From the NCBI GenBank assembly GCA_965199105.1, contig CBDAQO010000002.1, positions 2,480,001 through 2,544,000 on the forward strand: a stretch of DNA of 64,000 nucleotides, read 5' to 3'. The notes beneath the pieces were generated by a model, which did not search any database, was not told the origin of the DNA, and worked only from the letters and a program-made list of their open reading frames with translations. Source of the DNA: LMUY01 sp965199105. Its GTDB lineage: Bacteria > Pseudomonadota > Alphaproteobacteria > Acetobacterales > Acetobacteraceae. Below, one piece after another: positions 42,265 to 51,118 of the stretch. A program made the translations under genes and the position numbers. The first letter of the stretch is position 1. Each line of letters starts with the position of its first letter.

Positions 42265-45200
42265 GCGCCGTTACGATCCATGGCGCGCCCGAGGGATACG
42301 ACGCGCTCCTGCTCACCCGGCGCCGGGCCGAGCACCTGGGCGCGGTGCTGCACGCCACGCGCGATGACACCCGAATGGCCCGGCTGCACGAGGCGCTCGC
42401 CTTCTTCGCGCCCGAGGTGGAAGTGCTGCGGTTCCCGGCGTGGGACTGCCTGCCCTACGACCGCGTCTCGCCCAACCCAGGCATCGTCTCCGAGCGCATC
42501 GCCTGCCTCGCCCGCCTGCTCGAGCCGCACACCCGGCCGCGGATTGTGCTGACCACGGTCAATGCCCTGGTGCAGCGCGTGCCGCCGCGCTCGGTGTTCC
42601 GCGGCGCCAGCCTTTCGGTGCGCAGCGGGGGCACGTTGGCGCCGGAGCAGCTCACCAGCTTCCTGGAGGGCAATGGCTACGGCCGCGCCGACACCGTCAT
42701 GGAGCCGGGCGAATACGCCCTGCGCGGCGGCATCATCGACATCTTTCCCGCCGGCGAGCACGACCCGGTCCGCCTCGACCTGTTCGGCGACACGGTCGAG
42801 AGCATCCGCAGCTTCGACGCCACCACGCAGCGCTCCACCGACACGCTGGAGCGGTTGGAACTGCGCCCGGTGTCGGAAATCGCGCTCGACCCGGCCAGCA
42901 TCGGCCGCTTCCGCGAGGCGTGGCGCGAGCTGTTCGGGCCGGACGCGGCAAAGGACCCGCTGTACCAGAGCGTGTCCGATGGGCGCCGCCATCCGGGCAT
43001 GGAACACTGGGCGCCGCTGTTCCACACCACCATGGAGACGCTGCTCGACTACCTGCCGGACGCTGCCGTGAGCTTCGACGCCCAGTCCGATGACGTGCTG
43101 ACCGCGCGGCTAGAGATGATCGCCGACCACTACGACGCCCGCAAGCTGGTGCCGCGGGACGGCGAGGTGCCGTATCGGCCGCTGCCGTCGGAGCGGCTCT
43201 ACCTCGCCCGCGCCGAGTGGGACGAGATGCTGGCCATGGGCCCCTGGTTCCAGTTCAGCCCATTCGGCAAGTCCGACGACGTGCCCGGCGTCGACGCTGG
43301 CGGGCGACCCGGCGTGCTGTTCACCCAGGCTGGCGCGCACGCCGGGTCGGACGTGTTCCAACAGCTCAAGGACCAGTCCGCCACCTGGGCGCAGACCCGC
43401 CGCCGCACTGTGATCGCGGCCTGGACCCGCGGGTCGCGCGAGCGCATCGGCAACCTGCTGCGCGAGAACGGGCTGCGCACCATCACCGCCGAAACCTGGC
43501 AGAAGGTCCGCGTGGCGCCGCGCGACCACGTCGTGCTGGTGACACTCGGGCTCGAGCGCGGCTTCGTCACCGAAGAGCTTGGCGTGGTGGGCGAGCAGGA
43601 TCTGCTGGGCGAGCGCATCAGCCGGCCGCCGCGCCGCCGCAAGCGGGCCGACCAATTTATCGCCGAGGCTACCGAGATCGCCGAGGGTGACCTGGTGGTG
43701 CACCAGGACCACGGCATCGGCCGCTATGACGGGCTGGTCACGCTGAAGGTGACCGGGGCGCCGCATGACTGCTTGCGGCTGCTTTATGACGGCGACGACA
43801 AGCTGTTCCTGCCGGTTGAAAACATCGAGGTGCTGAGCCGCTACGGCGCCGAGGGCGGGGCGGCGCTGGACAAGCTCGGCGGCGCCTCCTGGCAGAACCG
43901 CAAGGCGCGCATGAAGCAGCGCATCCAGGACATGGCCGGCGAGCTGATCCGCACCGCTGCCGAACGCCGGGTGCGCGAGGCCAATAGCATGACGCCGCAG
44001 GAAGGCGCCTGGGACGAGTTCTGCGCGCGCTTCCCGTTTGCCGAGACAGAGGACCAGGCCCGCGCGATCGCCGACGTGCTGGAGGACCTGGCGGCTGGGC
44101 GCCCGATGGACCGGCTGATCTGCGGCGACGTGGGGTTCGGCAAGACCGAGGTCGCGCTGCGTGCCGCCTTCGTCGCGGCGATGAGCGGGGCGCAGGTGGC
44201 CGTCGTCGTGCCCACCACCCTGCTGGCGCGCCAGCACCACCGCACCTTCACCCGCCGCTTCGAGGGGTTGCCGGTGAAGGTCGCCCAGCTCAGCCGCATG
44301 GTGACGCCGAAGGAGGCCGCCGAGGCCAAACGCGGCTTGGCCGATGGCAGCATCAGCATCGTCGTCGGCACCCACGCGCTGCTTGCCAAGGGGATCGAGT
44401 TTGCCGACCTTGGTTTGCTGATCGTCGACGAGGAGCAGCATTTCGGCGTCTCCCACAAGGAGAAACTGAAGGCGATCAAGGCGGACGTCCATGTCCTGAC
44501 GCTCACCGCCACCCCAATCCCGCGCACCCTGCAACTGGCGCTCACCGGCGTGCGCGAGATGAGCCTGATCGCCACGCCGCCGGTCGACCGCCTTGCCGTG
44601 CGCACCTTCATCATGCCGTTCGACGGCGTGGTGGCGCGCGAGGCGATCCAGCGCGAACGGTTCCGCGGCGGCCAGGTGTTCTGCGTCGTTCCGCGGCTCG
44701 AGGACATGGACCGGATGGCGACCCGGCTGCGCGAGATCGTGCCCGAGGCGCGTATCGTGCACGCCCACGGCCGCCTCGCGCCGACCGAGCTCGAGCGGGT
44801 GATGACCGAGTTCGGCGACGGCAAATACGACATCCTGCTGTCCACCAACATCGTGGAGAGCGGGCTCGACATGCCGGCGGTGAACACGCTGCTGATCTAT
44901 CGCGCCGACATGTTCGGGCTGGGGCAGCTCTACCAGCTTCGCGGCCGGGTCGGGCGGGGCAAGCAGCGTGGCTACGCCTATCTCACCTGGCCGACCCAGA
45001 CCAAGCTCTCCGCCGCCGCGGAGAAGCGCCTTGCGGTGATGCAGACGCTGGACCAGTTGGGCGCCGGCTTCACCCTGGCCTCGCACGACCTGGACATTCG
45101 CGGCGCCGGCAACCTGCTGGGCGACGAGCAGAGTGGGCACATTCGCGAGGTGGGCATCGAGCTCTACCAGCAGATGCTGGAGGACGCGGTGGGCGAAATG

Positions 45201-45698
45201 CGGGCCGAACGCGGGCGCCGCAAGACCGACTCGCGGGATTGGACGCCGAACATCTCGCTCGGCCTGCCCGTGCTGATCCCCGAGGGCTACGTCCGCGACC
45301 TGCCGGTGCGGCTTGGCCTCTACCGCCGCATTGGCGCCCTGGTGACTGACGCCGAGAGCGAGGCGATGGCTGCCGAACTGGTCGACCGCTTCGGCGCGCT
45401 GCCCGAGGAGGTGGACAACCTGTTGCAGGTGGTGGCCCTGAAGCGCGCCTGCCGCGAGGCTGGAGTGGAGAAGCTCGAGGCCGGTCCCAAGGGGATGGTG
45501 GTGCAGTTCCGCGGCAACGCCTTCCGCAACCCCAGCGGCTTGGTGGCCTGGCTGGGCGCGCAGAAGGGCGGCATCCGGCTGCGGCCCGACCATAAGCTGG
45601 CGATCGCGCGCGAGATGGCGGTCACGGACCGGATCAAGACCGCGCGCGACGTGCTGCAGAGCCTCAACCGCCTGTCCAGCCAAGCCAAGGCCGCGTGA
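42261..45698 (+). CDS. mfd: Transcription-repair coupling factor Mfd
   Basis: 1145 aa. It removes RNA polymerase stalled at DNA lesions and recruits UvrA. The N-terminal UvrB-homology modules (LPYDRVSPNPGIVSERI) are followed by the RNA polymerase interaction domain (DLVVHQDHGIGRYDGL), the translocase with ICGDVGFGKTEVALRA (Walker A), DEEQHFGVSHKEKLK and TATPIPRTLQLAL, and the helicase lobe (NIVESGLDMPAVNTLLIYRAD, QLRGRVGR). The C-terminal D7 domain closes the protein. The length is normal. Confidence 0.98.
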   Translation: MSAVTIHGAPEGYDALLLTRRRAEHLGAVLHATRDDTRMARLHEALAFFAPEVEVLRFPAWDCLPYDRVSPNPGIVSERIACLARLLEPHTRPRIVLTTVNALVQRVPPRSVFRGASLSVRSGGTLAPEQLTSFLEGNGYGRADTVMEPGEYALRGGIIDIFPAGEHDPVRLDLFGDTVESIRSFDATTQRSTDTLERLELRPVSEIALDPASIGRFREAWRELFGPDAAKDPLYQSVSDGRRHPGMEHWAPLFHTTMETLLDYLPDAAVSFDAQSDDVLTARLEMIADHYDARKLVPRDGEVPYRPLPSERLYLARAEWDEMLAMGPWFQFSPFGKSDDVPGVDAGGRPGVLFTQAGAHAGSDVFQQLKDQSATWAQTRRRTVIAAWTRGSRERIGNLLRENGLRTITAETWQKVRVAPRDHVVLVTLGLERGFVTEELGVVGEQDLLGERISRPPRRRKRADQFIAEATEIAEGDLVVHQDHGIGRYDGLVTLKVTGAPHDCLRLLYDGDDKLFLPVENIEVLSRYGAEGGAALDKLGGASWQNRKARMKQRIQDMAGELIRTAAERRVREANSMTPQEGAWDEFCARFPFAETEDQARAIADVLEDLAAGRPMDRLICGDVGFGKTEVALRAAFVAAMSGAQVAVVVPTTLLARQHHRTFTRRFEGLPVKVAQLSRMVTPKEAAEAKRGLADGSISIVVGTHALLAKGIEFADLGLLIVDEEQHFGVSHKEKLKAIKADVHVLTLTATPIPRTLQLALTGVREMSLIATPPVDRLAVRTFIMPFDGVVAREAIQRERFRGGQVFCVVPRLEDMDRMATRLREIVPEARIVHAHGRLAPTELERVMTEFGDGKYDILLSTNIVESGLDMPAVNTLLIYRADMFGLGQLYQLRGRVGRGKQRGYAYLTWPTQTKLSAAAEKRLAVMQTLDQLGAGFTLASHDLDIRGAGNLLGDEQSGHIREVGIELYQQMLEDAVGEMRAERGRRKTDSRDWTPNISLGLPVLIPEGYVRDLPVRLGLYRRIGALVTDAESEAMAAELVDRFGALPEEVDNLLQVVALKRACREAGVEKLEAGPKGMVVQFRGNAFRNPSGLVAWLGAQKGGIRLRPDHKLAIAREMAVTDRIKTARDVLQSLNRLSSQAKAA

Positions 45699-45708
45699 TC
45701 CGGCTCCC

Positions 45709-46077
45709 GTGCTGAACTGGGCAGCATACCTGCTTACGGCTGCCGTGCTGGCCGGCTTGGGTTTGTCCGTGCTGGCCAACACCCGCCCGTCCCGCGCCCG
45801 CGTCTGGCTGCCTGGCGCGCTGCACGGGGTGGTGGGCGCGGCCGGGTTCGCGCTGCTGGTCGCCGGTGTCGCGAGCGGGCCGGTGCGCGGGGCGCAGCAG
45901 GGCGCCAGCAGCTTTGGCACCGCGGCGGCCGGGTTGGTGGCGGGTGGCCTCGCGCTTGGCACCATGCTGGCAGTGGGCCGCCTGCGAGCCAAGCCGCCGG
46001 CTATGCTGGTGGTGGCCTTGCATGCCACGCTGGGCGTCGCCGGCCTGGTCATGCTTGCGGCTTATCTCTCCGTCTAG
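45709..46077 (+). CDS. Hypothetical four-helix membrane protein
   Basis: 122 aa from a GTG, 10 bases after mfd. Four hydrophobic segments (about 5-23, 34-53, 70-90, 99-119) with short Arg-containing loops are visible. No family motif is recognised. Its stop lies in the strong terminator hairpin at 46074-46117. Co-transcription with mfd is likely. Confidence 0.65.
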   Translation: MLNWAAYLLTAAVLAGLGLSVLANTRPSRARVWLPGALHGVVGAAGFALLVAGVASGPVRGAQQGASSFGTAAAGLVAGGLALGTMLAVGRLRAKPPAMLVVALHATLGVAGLVMLAAYLSV

Positions 46078-46117
46078 ACCAAGACCGGCTCAGATAGAGT
46101 CGCCGGTCGTGGTCTAG
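46074..46117 (+). terminator. Strong Rho-independent-type terminator
   Basis: CTAGACCaaGACCGGC pairs with GCCGGTCgtGGTCTAG across a 12-base loop; about 15 of 16 positions pair, and the stretch after it (CTCTTTGTTTT) is T-rich. The first bases contain the TAG stop of the small membrane protein. It should end the sdhE-mfd transcript. Confidence 0.8.
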
Positions 46118-46259
46118 CTCTTTGTTTTGGCGAGCATGTTTACCGATCAAGTGACTTCACTTGATGCGGTCATGCTCTAACGGCCGTTGGCGGGCCGCGC
46201 TGGGCCGTCATCCCTAGGCGAAGCCCTCTCCCGGAGCGAGACGGAGTGGCTAAGTGAGG
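46118..46259. other. Gap between mfd operon and DUF2125 gene
   Basis: No open frame of note. A degenerate copy of the hairpin repeat (CCCTCTCCCGGAGCGAGA at about 46223) ends just before the DUF2125 stop. Confidence 0.5.
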
Positions 46260-47807
46260 TTATCGCCCGAGCGCGCCGGCCAGTGCGGCCAGGTCCAGTC
46301 CGTTCACCAGCACCTTGCGATCCTGCACCGTGACCTGCCACACCGCGCCATCCGGCGTCGTCTTCGCGATCCCCTTTAGCAGGATCAGCACGCCCGCGGC
46401 CTTGGCTGCCACCGGGTCGCCCTGCAGCCGCGCGATCAGCTCGTCCAGCCCGTGTGCCGTGATCTGCGCCGCCCCGCTGACCGATTGCGGCCCGGTCAGC
46501 GTGAACGAGCCGGTGCCGGAGAGCTGCGCCCCGGCCATGTCGATGGCGAGCTGGTCGAAGCCGACCTGCACCCCGCCATGGCTGAACAGTGCCTGGTAAT
46601 CCTGCGCTGCCTTGGCCATCGCTGGGTCGGCGCTTCCGCTTCGTGGCGAGCCTGGCGGGGGGCTTGGCGTCGGATCCGGCGTCAGGCCGTCCAGCACCAG
46701 GCGGGTCAAGTCGGCGACGTTGAGGTTGGACGCGGTCGGCCGCAACGCGATCCGCGTCGGCACGTAGGCGGCCAACGCCGGTGGCACCTCGTCTAGCCGC
46801 AATCCCAGCAGCGTGATGCCGAGGCTGGCCGACAGGGTGTCCTGCGGCGCCTGTCCGCTAAAGCTCAGCTCCGCCCGGTCGAACCCGCCGCTATGCCCGG
46901 CAACCTCGAACTTCACGCCGTCCGCGTCCTCGGCGATCTCGATGCCGTGCACCAGGCCTTCCGACGCCACCACCAGCCCGCGCCACCGTGCCAGCCCGGC
47001 CGGCGTCAGCTTACCGGCCGCGGGCATGCTCAAGCGCGGTTCCCGCAGCAGGTCCTGTGAGACGCGGTTCAGGGCGGTGACCGAGATGCCGGTTAGGGTG
47101 GTTGCCGCATGCAGCCGCTCGGCCGTCGTCTCGCTGTTGAGCTGGTCGTTCGCGGACTTGCCGGCATAGCCTGCCACCGCGACGTCGCTGAGCCCGTCGT
47201 AAACCCCGGGTGCCACCGCTTGCACGCTGGTCTGGTTGGTGATGCGGCCATAGTGCGTCAGCGTGGCGCCGGTCCCGCCCGTCTTCACGATGTCGATCGA
47301 GGCGATGCTGCCGCCACCCGTGCTCGCTGCCTGGCCGTGCTGGTTGACCGTCGCGTGCTCGTCCTGCGCACCGAGCTTGACTTGGTAGGTCGTCGGCGGC
47401 GTCACGTTGCCAGCCGCCGGCACGCCCGTCGCCGGCGGCGCCGTGACGATCTCAAACTCGGTGGGCCATTGCTCGTCGTCGACCGCCCAGCCACCGTCCA
47501 GCGGCCGCAGCTTGGCGGTGAACGCGGCCGCCTGCGGCTGCAACCCCCGGATCAGCGGCGCCAGCAGCACGCTCAGTGCATAGTGGTCGTCTGCCGCCGT
47601 CACCTGGGCCAGCGGATTGGGCAGCTTGGCCGGCTTGGCCACCAGCCGGTCGAGCGCCGCCTGAAACTGCGCCTGCAGCGCGGCCGCGCCGGCCGGTGAG
47701 GGCGGCGCCAGCGCGGCGGGCGGGTTGGTTTGGGCGCTTGCCGGGGCGCTCATGGGGGCGATCAACAGCCCCGCCATCACGGGCATGTAGGCGAACAGCT
47801 TGATCAT
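46260..47807 (-). CDS. DUF2125 domain periplasmic protein
   Basis: 515 aa with a signal peptide (MIKLFAYMPVMAGLLIAPMS, cleavage near ASA-Q). The mature protein is beta-rich with FDRAELSFSGQAP, and a C-terminal segment with VQVGFDQLAIDMAGAQLSGTGSF, consistent with the DUF2125 family of alphaproteobacteria, which resembles AsmA-like envelope proteins. ATG 47807; the frame to 47990 lacks homology. A Pro/Gly/Ser-rich insertion (PDPTPSPPPGSPRSGS) lies near residue 385. The role is unknown. Confidence 0.82.
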   Translation of the reverse strand: MIKLFAYMPVMAGLLIAPMSAPASAQTNPPAALAPPSPAGAAALQAQFQAALDRLVAKPAKLPNPLAQVTAADDHYALSVLLAPLIRGLQPQAAAFTAKLRPLDGGWAVDDEQWPTEFEIVTAPPATGVPAAGNVTPPTTYQVKLGAQDEHATVNQHGQAASTGGGSIASIDIVKTGGTGATLTHYGRITNQTSVQAVAPGVYDGLSDVAVAGYAGKSANDQLNSETTAERLHAATTLTGISVTALNRVSQDLLREPRLSMPAAGKLTPAGLARWRGLVVASEGLVHGIEIAEDADGVKFEVAGHSGGFDRAELSFSGQAPQDTLSASLGITLLGLRLDEVPPALAAYVPTRIALRPTASNLNVADLTRLVLDGLTPDPTPSPPPGSPRSGSADPAMAKAAQDYQALFSHGGVQVGFDQLAIDMAGAQLSGTGSFTLTGPQSVSGAAQITAHGLDELIARLQGDPVAAKAAGVLILLKGIAKTTPDGAVWQVTVQDRKVLVNGLDLAALAGALGR

Positions 47808-47875
47808 GGGTGCCCCAACGACAGACCCGCCAATACTGCCCCAACCCGGCGAAAGCCGCCACCAAGCATGGATGC

Positions 47876-48991
47876 TCACCGGGGGCGCCGCGCCAGCCGG
47901 CCTGCCACGACCGGCTGCGGCACGCCCGTGGTGCCCGGGAAGCTGCTTGGTAGGTTGCGCAGCGTGCGTGCCGCCAGGAACGCGAAGCACTCGGCCTCGA
48001 TCGCGTCGCCGCGCCAGCCCAGCGCTTCCGCGGTCACCGGCATTGCCCCAGCGCGGTGGGCGAGTGCCTGCATCAGCGCCGGGTTGTGCCGGCCGCCGCC
48101 GCAGACCACCAGGCGTGCGGGGCGCTGTGGCAGGTGGTCCAGCCCGCGGCCGACCGCAGCGGCCACAAACGCGGTGAGCGTGGCCGCGCCATCCGCCGGG
48201 CTCAGCCCAGCCGCCATCGCGGCCGGGAAATCGAACCGGTCGAGCGATTTCGGCGGGCGGCGCGCGAAGTACGGGTGCTGCAGGAGCGTGGCCAGCCGCG
48301 CCTCGTCCACCCGCCCGCTGGCGGCCAGCGCGCCGTCACGGTCCATGGGCTGGCCCGTGGCCTGCCGCATCCAGTCGTTGAGCGGCGCATTGGCCGGCCC
48401 GGTGTCGAACGCCACCAACGCGCCGTCCGGCCCGCACCAGGTGAGGTTGCCGACGCCGCCCAGGTTCAGCACCGCCGCGCCTGGCGCCACCCCGCGCAGC
48501 AGGGCCGCGTGGTACACCGCCGCCAGGGGAGCGCCCTGGCCGCCGGCCTGCACGTCGGTGCTGCGGAAGTCATACACCACGTCGATGCCGGTCAGCGCGG
48601 CCATCAGCGCGCCGTCGCCGAGCTGCCGGGTCTGACCGGGCCGGCCCGGCTGAGGCGGGCGGTGCAGCACGGTCTGGCCGTGGAAGCCGATGGCGGCCAC
48701 GTCGGCTGCCGCCACACCGCTTTCGGCCAGGAACCGCACCACCGCCGCACTCTGCGCTTGGGTGAGCGCCTGCTCCGCCTCGGCGAACACGCCGGGTTCC
48801 GGGCCGGTGAACTGCCACGCCTGCGCCGCCGCCAGCGCCCGTTCCAGCAGGCCGGGCAGGGCGGGCGGGTAGGGCGCCAGCGTCCAGGGGCCGAACGCGG
48901 TCACGCTGTCCCCGTCGGTCTGCAGCAGCGCCAGGTCGACATTGCCGTCCAGCACCGTCCCGGTCATCAGCCCCAGTGACCACGCCGTCAT
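47876..48991 (-). CDS. anmK: Anhydro-N-acetylmuramic acid kinase
   Basis: 371 aa sugar kinase of the ASKHA fold. It phosphorylates and hydrolyses 1,6-anhydroMurNAc from peptidoglycan turnover to MurNAc-6P. Motifs: LMTGTVLDGNVDLAL (ATP phosphate-1), IGFHGQTVLHRP, VLNLGGVGNLTW, FDTGPANAPLNDW, and VVCGGGRHNPALM. ATG 48991 overlaps the murQ stop (ATGA), so the two enzymes are coupled. Confidence 0.95.
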   Translation of the reverse strand: MTAWSLGLMTGTVLDGNVDLALLQTDGDSVTAFGPWTLAPYPPALPGLLERALAAAQAWQFTGPEPGVFAEAEQALTQAQSAAVVRFLAESGVAAADVAAIGFHGQTVLHRPPQPGRPGQTRQLGDGALMAALTGIDVVYDFRSTDVQAGGQGAPLAAVYHAALLRGVAPGAAVLNLGGVGNLTWCGPDGALVAFDTGPANAPLNDWMRQATGQPMDRDGALAASGRVDEARLATLLQHPYFARRPPKSLDRFDFPAAMAAGLSPADGAATLTAFVAAAVGRGLDHLPQRPARLVVCGGGRHNPALMQALAHRAGAMPVTAEALGWRGDAIEAECFAFLAARTLRNLPSSFPGTTGVPQPVVAGRLARRPR

Positions 48992-49905
48992 CGCTCGAGC
49001 GCCTGGCGCACCCGCCCGCCGCATTGCGCCAGGCGTCGCTCCGCCTCGCTGACCGCGACGCCGGCGAGCAGCACGACCAGGGCCGGCTTCACGCTGCCGC
49101 CGCATTGCGCCAGCGTCGCCTCCGCCAACTCGGGCGCGGCGCCGGTGACTTCGCACACGATGCGCAGCGCGCGGCGCCGCAGCTTGGCGTTGTTGGCACG
49201 CAGGTCGACCATCCGGGCGCCGTAGGTCTTGCCTAACGCCACCATCGCCGCCGTGCTCAGCGCGTTCAGTGCGACCTTCTGCACCGTGCCCGCCGTCATG
49301 CGCGTGCTGCCGGCGACCACTTCCGCCCCGGTGAGGATTTCCACCGCGAGTGCGGCGGCGGCGGCGGCCGGGCTCGCCGGGTTGTTCACCACGGCGACGG
49401 TCAGCGCGCCGCACGAGGCGGCATAGTGCAAGCCGCCGACCACATATGGCGTCCGGCCGGAGGCGGTGATCCCCACCACGGCATCGGCGGCGGTGAGGCC
49501 GTGCTGCTCGAGCGCGCGGGGGGCGGCGTGGGCGTCATCCTCGGCGCCCTCGGCGGCTTCCAGCATCGCGCCCAGCCCGCCTGCCAGCAGCGGCACCACC
49601 AGGCCCGGCGGCGCGCTGTAGGTTGGGCCTAACTCGGCCGCATCCAGCACCGCCAGCCGGCCCGGCGTGCCTGCGCCCAGGTAGAACAGCCGGCCGCCAG
49701 CCAGCAGCCGCGCGGCGACCGCCTCCGCCGCCGCCGCCAGCGCAGCCTCGGCCCGGGCCAGGGCGTCGCACGCGGCCCGCTCGGCCGCCAGCAGCAGGCG
49801 GACCAGGGCGGCGGGCGCCATTTCGTCCAACCGCTCGAGTCCGGGCCGGATCGCCTCGGTGGCAAGCAAGTCCAACGCCTCTTCCGCCATGCGCCCGCGC
49901 TCCAT
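48988..49905 (-). CDS. murQ: N-acetylmuramic acid 6-phosphate etherase
   Basis: 305 aa SIS-domain lyase turning MurNAc-6P into GlcNAc-6P and lactate. The SIS phosphosugar motif lies around RLFYLGAGTPGRLAVLDAAELGPTY, and GITASGRTPYVVGGL and STRMTAGTVQKVALNALSTA are diagnostic. It stands directly upstream of anmK, giving a two-gene recycling module that fits the lytic transglycosylase at 24.9 kb. Confidence 0.95.
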   Translation of the reverse strand: MERGRMAEEALDLLATEAIRPGLERLDEMAPAALVRLLLAAERAACDALARAEAALAAAAEAVAARLLAGGRLFYLGAGTPGRLAVLDAAELGPTYSAPPGLVVPLLAGGLGAMLEAAEGAEDDAHAAPRALEQHGLTAADAVVGITASGRTPYVVGGLHYAASCGALTVAVVNNPASPAAAAAALAVEILTGAEVVAGSTRMTAGTVQKVALNALSTAAMVALGKTYGARMVDLRANNAKLRRRALRIVCEVTGAAPELAEATLAQCGGSVKPALVVLLAGVAVSEAERRLAQCGGRVRQALER

Positions 49906-49945
49906 GATGGGGCGAGCCTAACCCGGCCTCAGCCCAAACGCGGAA

Positions 49946-50998
49946 TCAGGCGGGCACCAGCGCCTCCTGCTGCGCACGCCGGGTGCGATACCAGGCCTGC
50001 AGCCAGCCGGTCAGCGGGCGTTCGACCAGGCGGTAGGTGAGGCAGCCGATGGCGACCTGCAGCACCATCACCGGCAGCAAATAGAGCGCGCTGCCCATCG
50101 CGCCGGGGTGCAGCAGGCGCAACGGCAGCATCAGGAACGGCACCGCCAAGGTGTGCGTCAGGTAGAGCGAGTAGGAGCTGTTGCCGAGGAAGACCATGGG
50201 GCGCCAGCGCCACGAGCCGTACCGCCGCTCGAGCGAGACCGCGCCGAACACGATAGCCGCGGCGGGGATGCCCCAGGTGATCAGCCGCACGACGCCGGGG
50301 CCTTCCGGCACCAGCAGCATGGTGGCCGCGCCGGCCGTCACCAGGCCGGCCGCCACCACGCCCGGCAGCCGCACCCCGCGCAGGAATAGCATTCCGAGGC
50401 CGATGCCGAACAGGAACTCGAAGATGATTGGCTGCGCATAGAACCGCAGCACGTAGGAGCCTGGCGCCAGTGCGGCCGCCGCCACCAGCGCGCCGAAGCA
50501 CGCCGCCACCGCTGCCATCCACCACCGCCCGCCGAACTGGCGGCAGGCTGCGAACACCACGTAGAACATCAGCTCGATCTCGAGCGTCCATGCCACGATG
50601 ATCAGCGGCACCACGCCACGACCGGGAGTGTCGTAGGGCACCAGGAGCAGCGACGTCGCCACGTTGGGCAGCGAAAACACCGAGAACAGCACCAGCGAGG
50701 GCAGGATCACCAGGGACGCGGCCTTGACCAGCGTCAGCGTCCAGTAGATCGGCATCAGCCGGATGATCCGGCGGGTGAGGAACTCGTGCCACAGCAGCGG
50801 CCGCCCCGCCGTTGTTACCGTCATGATGAAGCCGCTGATGACGAAGAAGATGTCCACCCCGGCGGCGCCGAAATCGGTCATCCGCGAGGTGAGGAAGCCG
50901 GTGCGGAACTCGATGCCCTGGGAGCTGTGGAAGGCCACCACCATAACCGCAGCGATTGCGCGAAGCCACTCGACGGACCGGATTGGCTCATTGCGCAC
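49946..50998 (-). CDS. OafA/YrhL-type membrane acyltransferase
   Basis: 350 aa, about ten hydrophobic segments. The acyltransferase_3 N-terminus SVEWLRAIAAVMVVAFH carries the catalytic-type Arg-His, followed by FGAAGVDIFFVISGFIM and a C-terminal SYSLYLTHTL segment. Members acetylate exopolysaccharide, O-antigen or nodulation-type glycans. GTG start at 50998 behind AGGAG at good spacing. A consensus promoter sits at 51053-51081. The longer frame to 50969 in another register is a shadow. Confidence 0.9.
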   Translation of the reverse strand: MRNEPIRSVEWLRAIAAVMVVAFHSSQGIEFRTGFLTSRMTDFGAAGVDIFFVISGFIMTVTTAGRPLLWHEFLTRRIIRLMPIYWTLTLVKAASLVILPSLVLFSVFSLPNVATSLLLVPYDTPGRGVVPLIIVAWTLEIELMFYVVFAACRQFGGRWWMAAVAACFGALVAAAALAPGSYVLRFYAQPIIFEFLFGIGLGMLFLRGVRLPGVVAAGLVTAGAATMLLVPEGPGVVRLITWGIPAAAIVFGAVSLERRYGSWRWRPMVFLGNSSYSLYLTHTLAVPFLMLPLRLLHPGAMGSALYLLPVMVLQVAIGCLTYRLVERPLTGWLQAWYRTRRAQQEALVPA

Positions 50999-51052
50999 GC
51001 GCGATCTCCTGCAACCGTCGAGACGCTCATTCGCTCCACGAGCTGCAAACTA

Positions 51053-51081
51053 TCTATAAATTGATTGTACCTGCATGTCAA
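51053..51081 (-). promoter_or_regulatory. Sigma-70-type promoter of the acyltransferase gene
   Basis: On the minus strand a perfect TTGACA (-35) at 51081-51076 is followed after 17 bases by TATAGA (-10, 4/6) at 51058-51053. This is the clearest consensus promoter of the window, set in an AT-rich patch (51045-51085) that is unusual here. The GTG start is 55 bases downstream of the -10. Confidence 0.7.
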
Positions 51082-51118
51082 CGTATGAGTGGCTTGGTGC
51101 CCTCGAGCAGCGGTCAGG

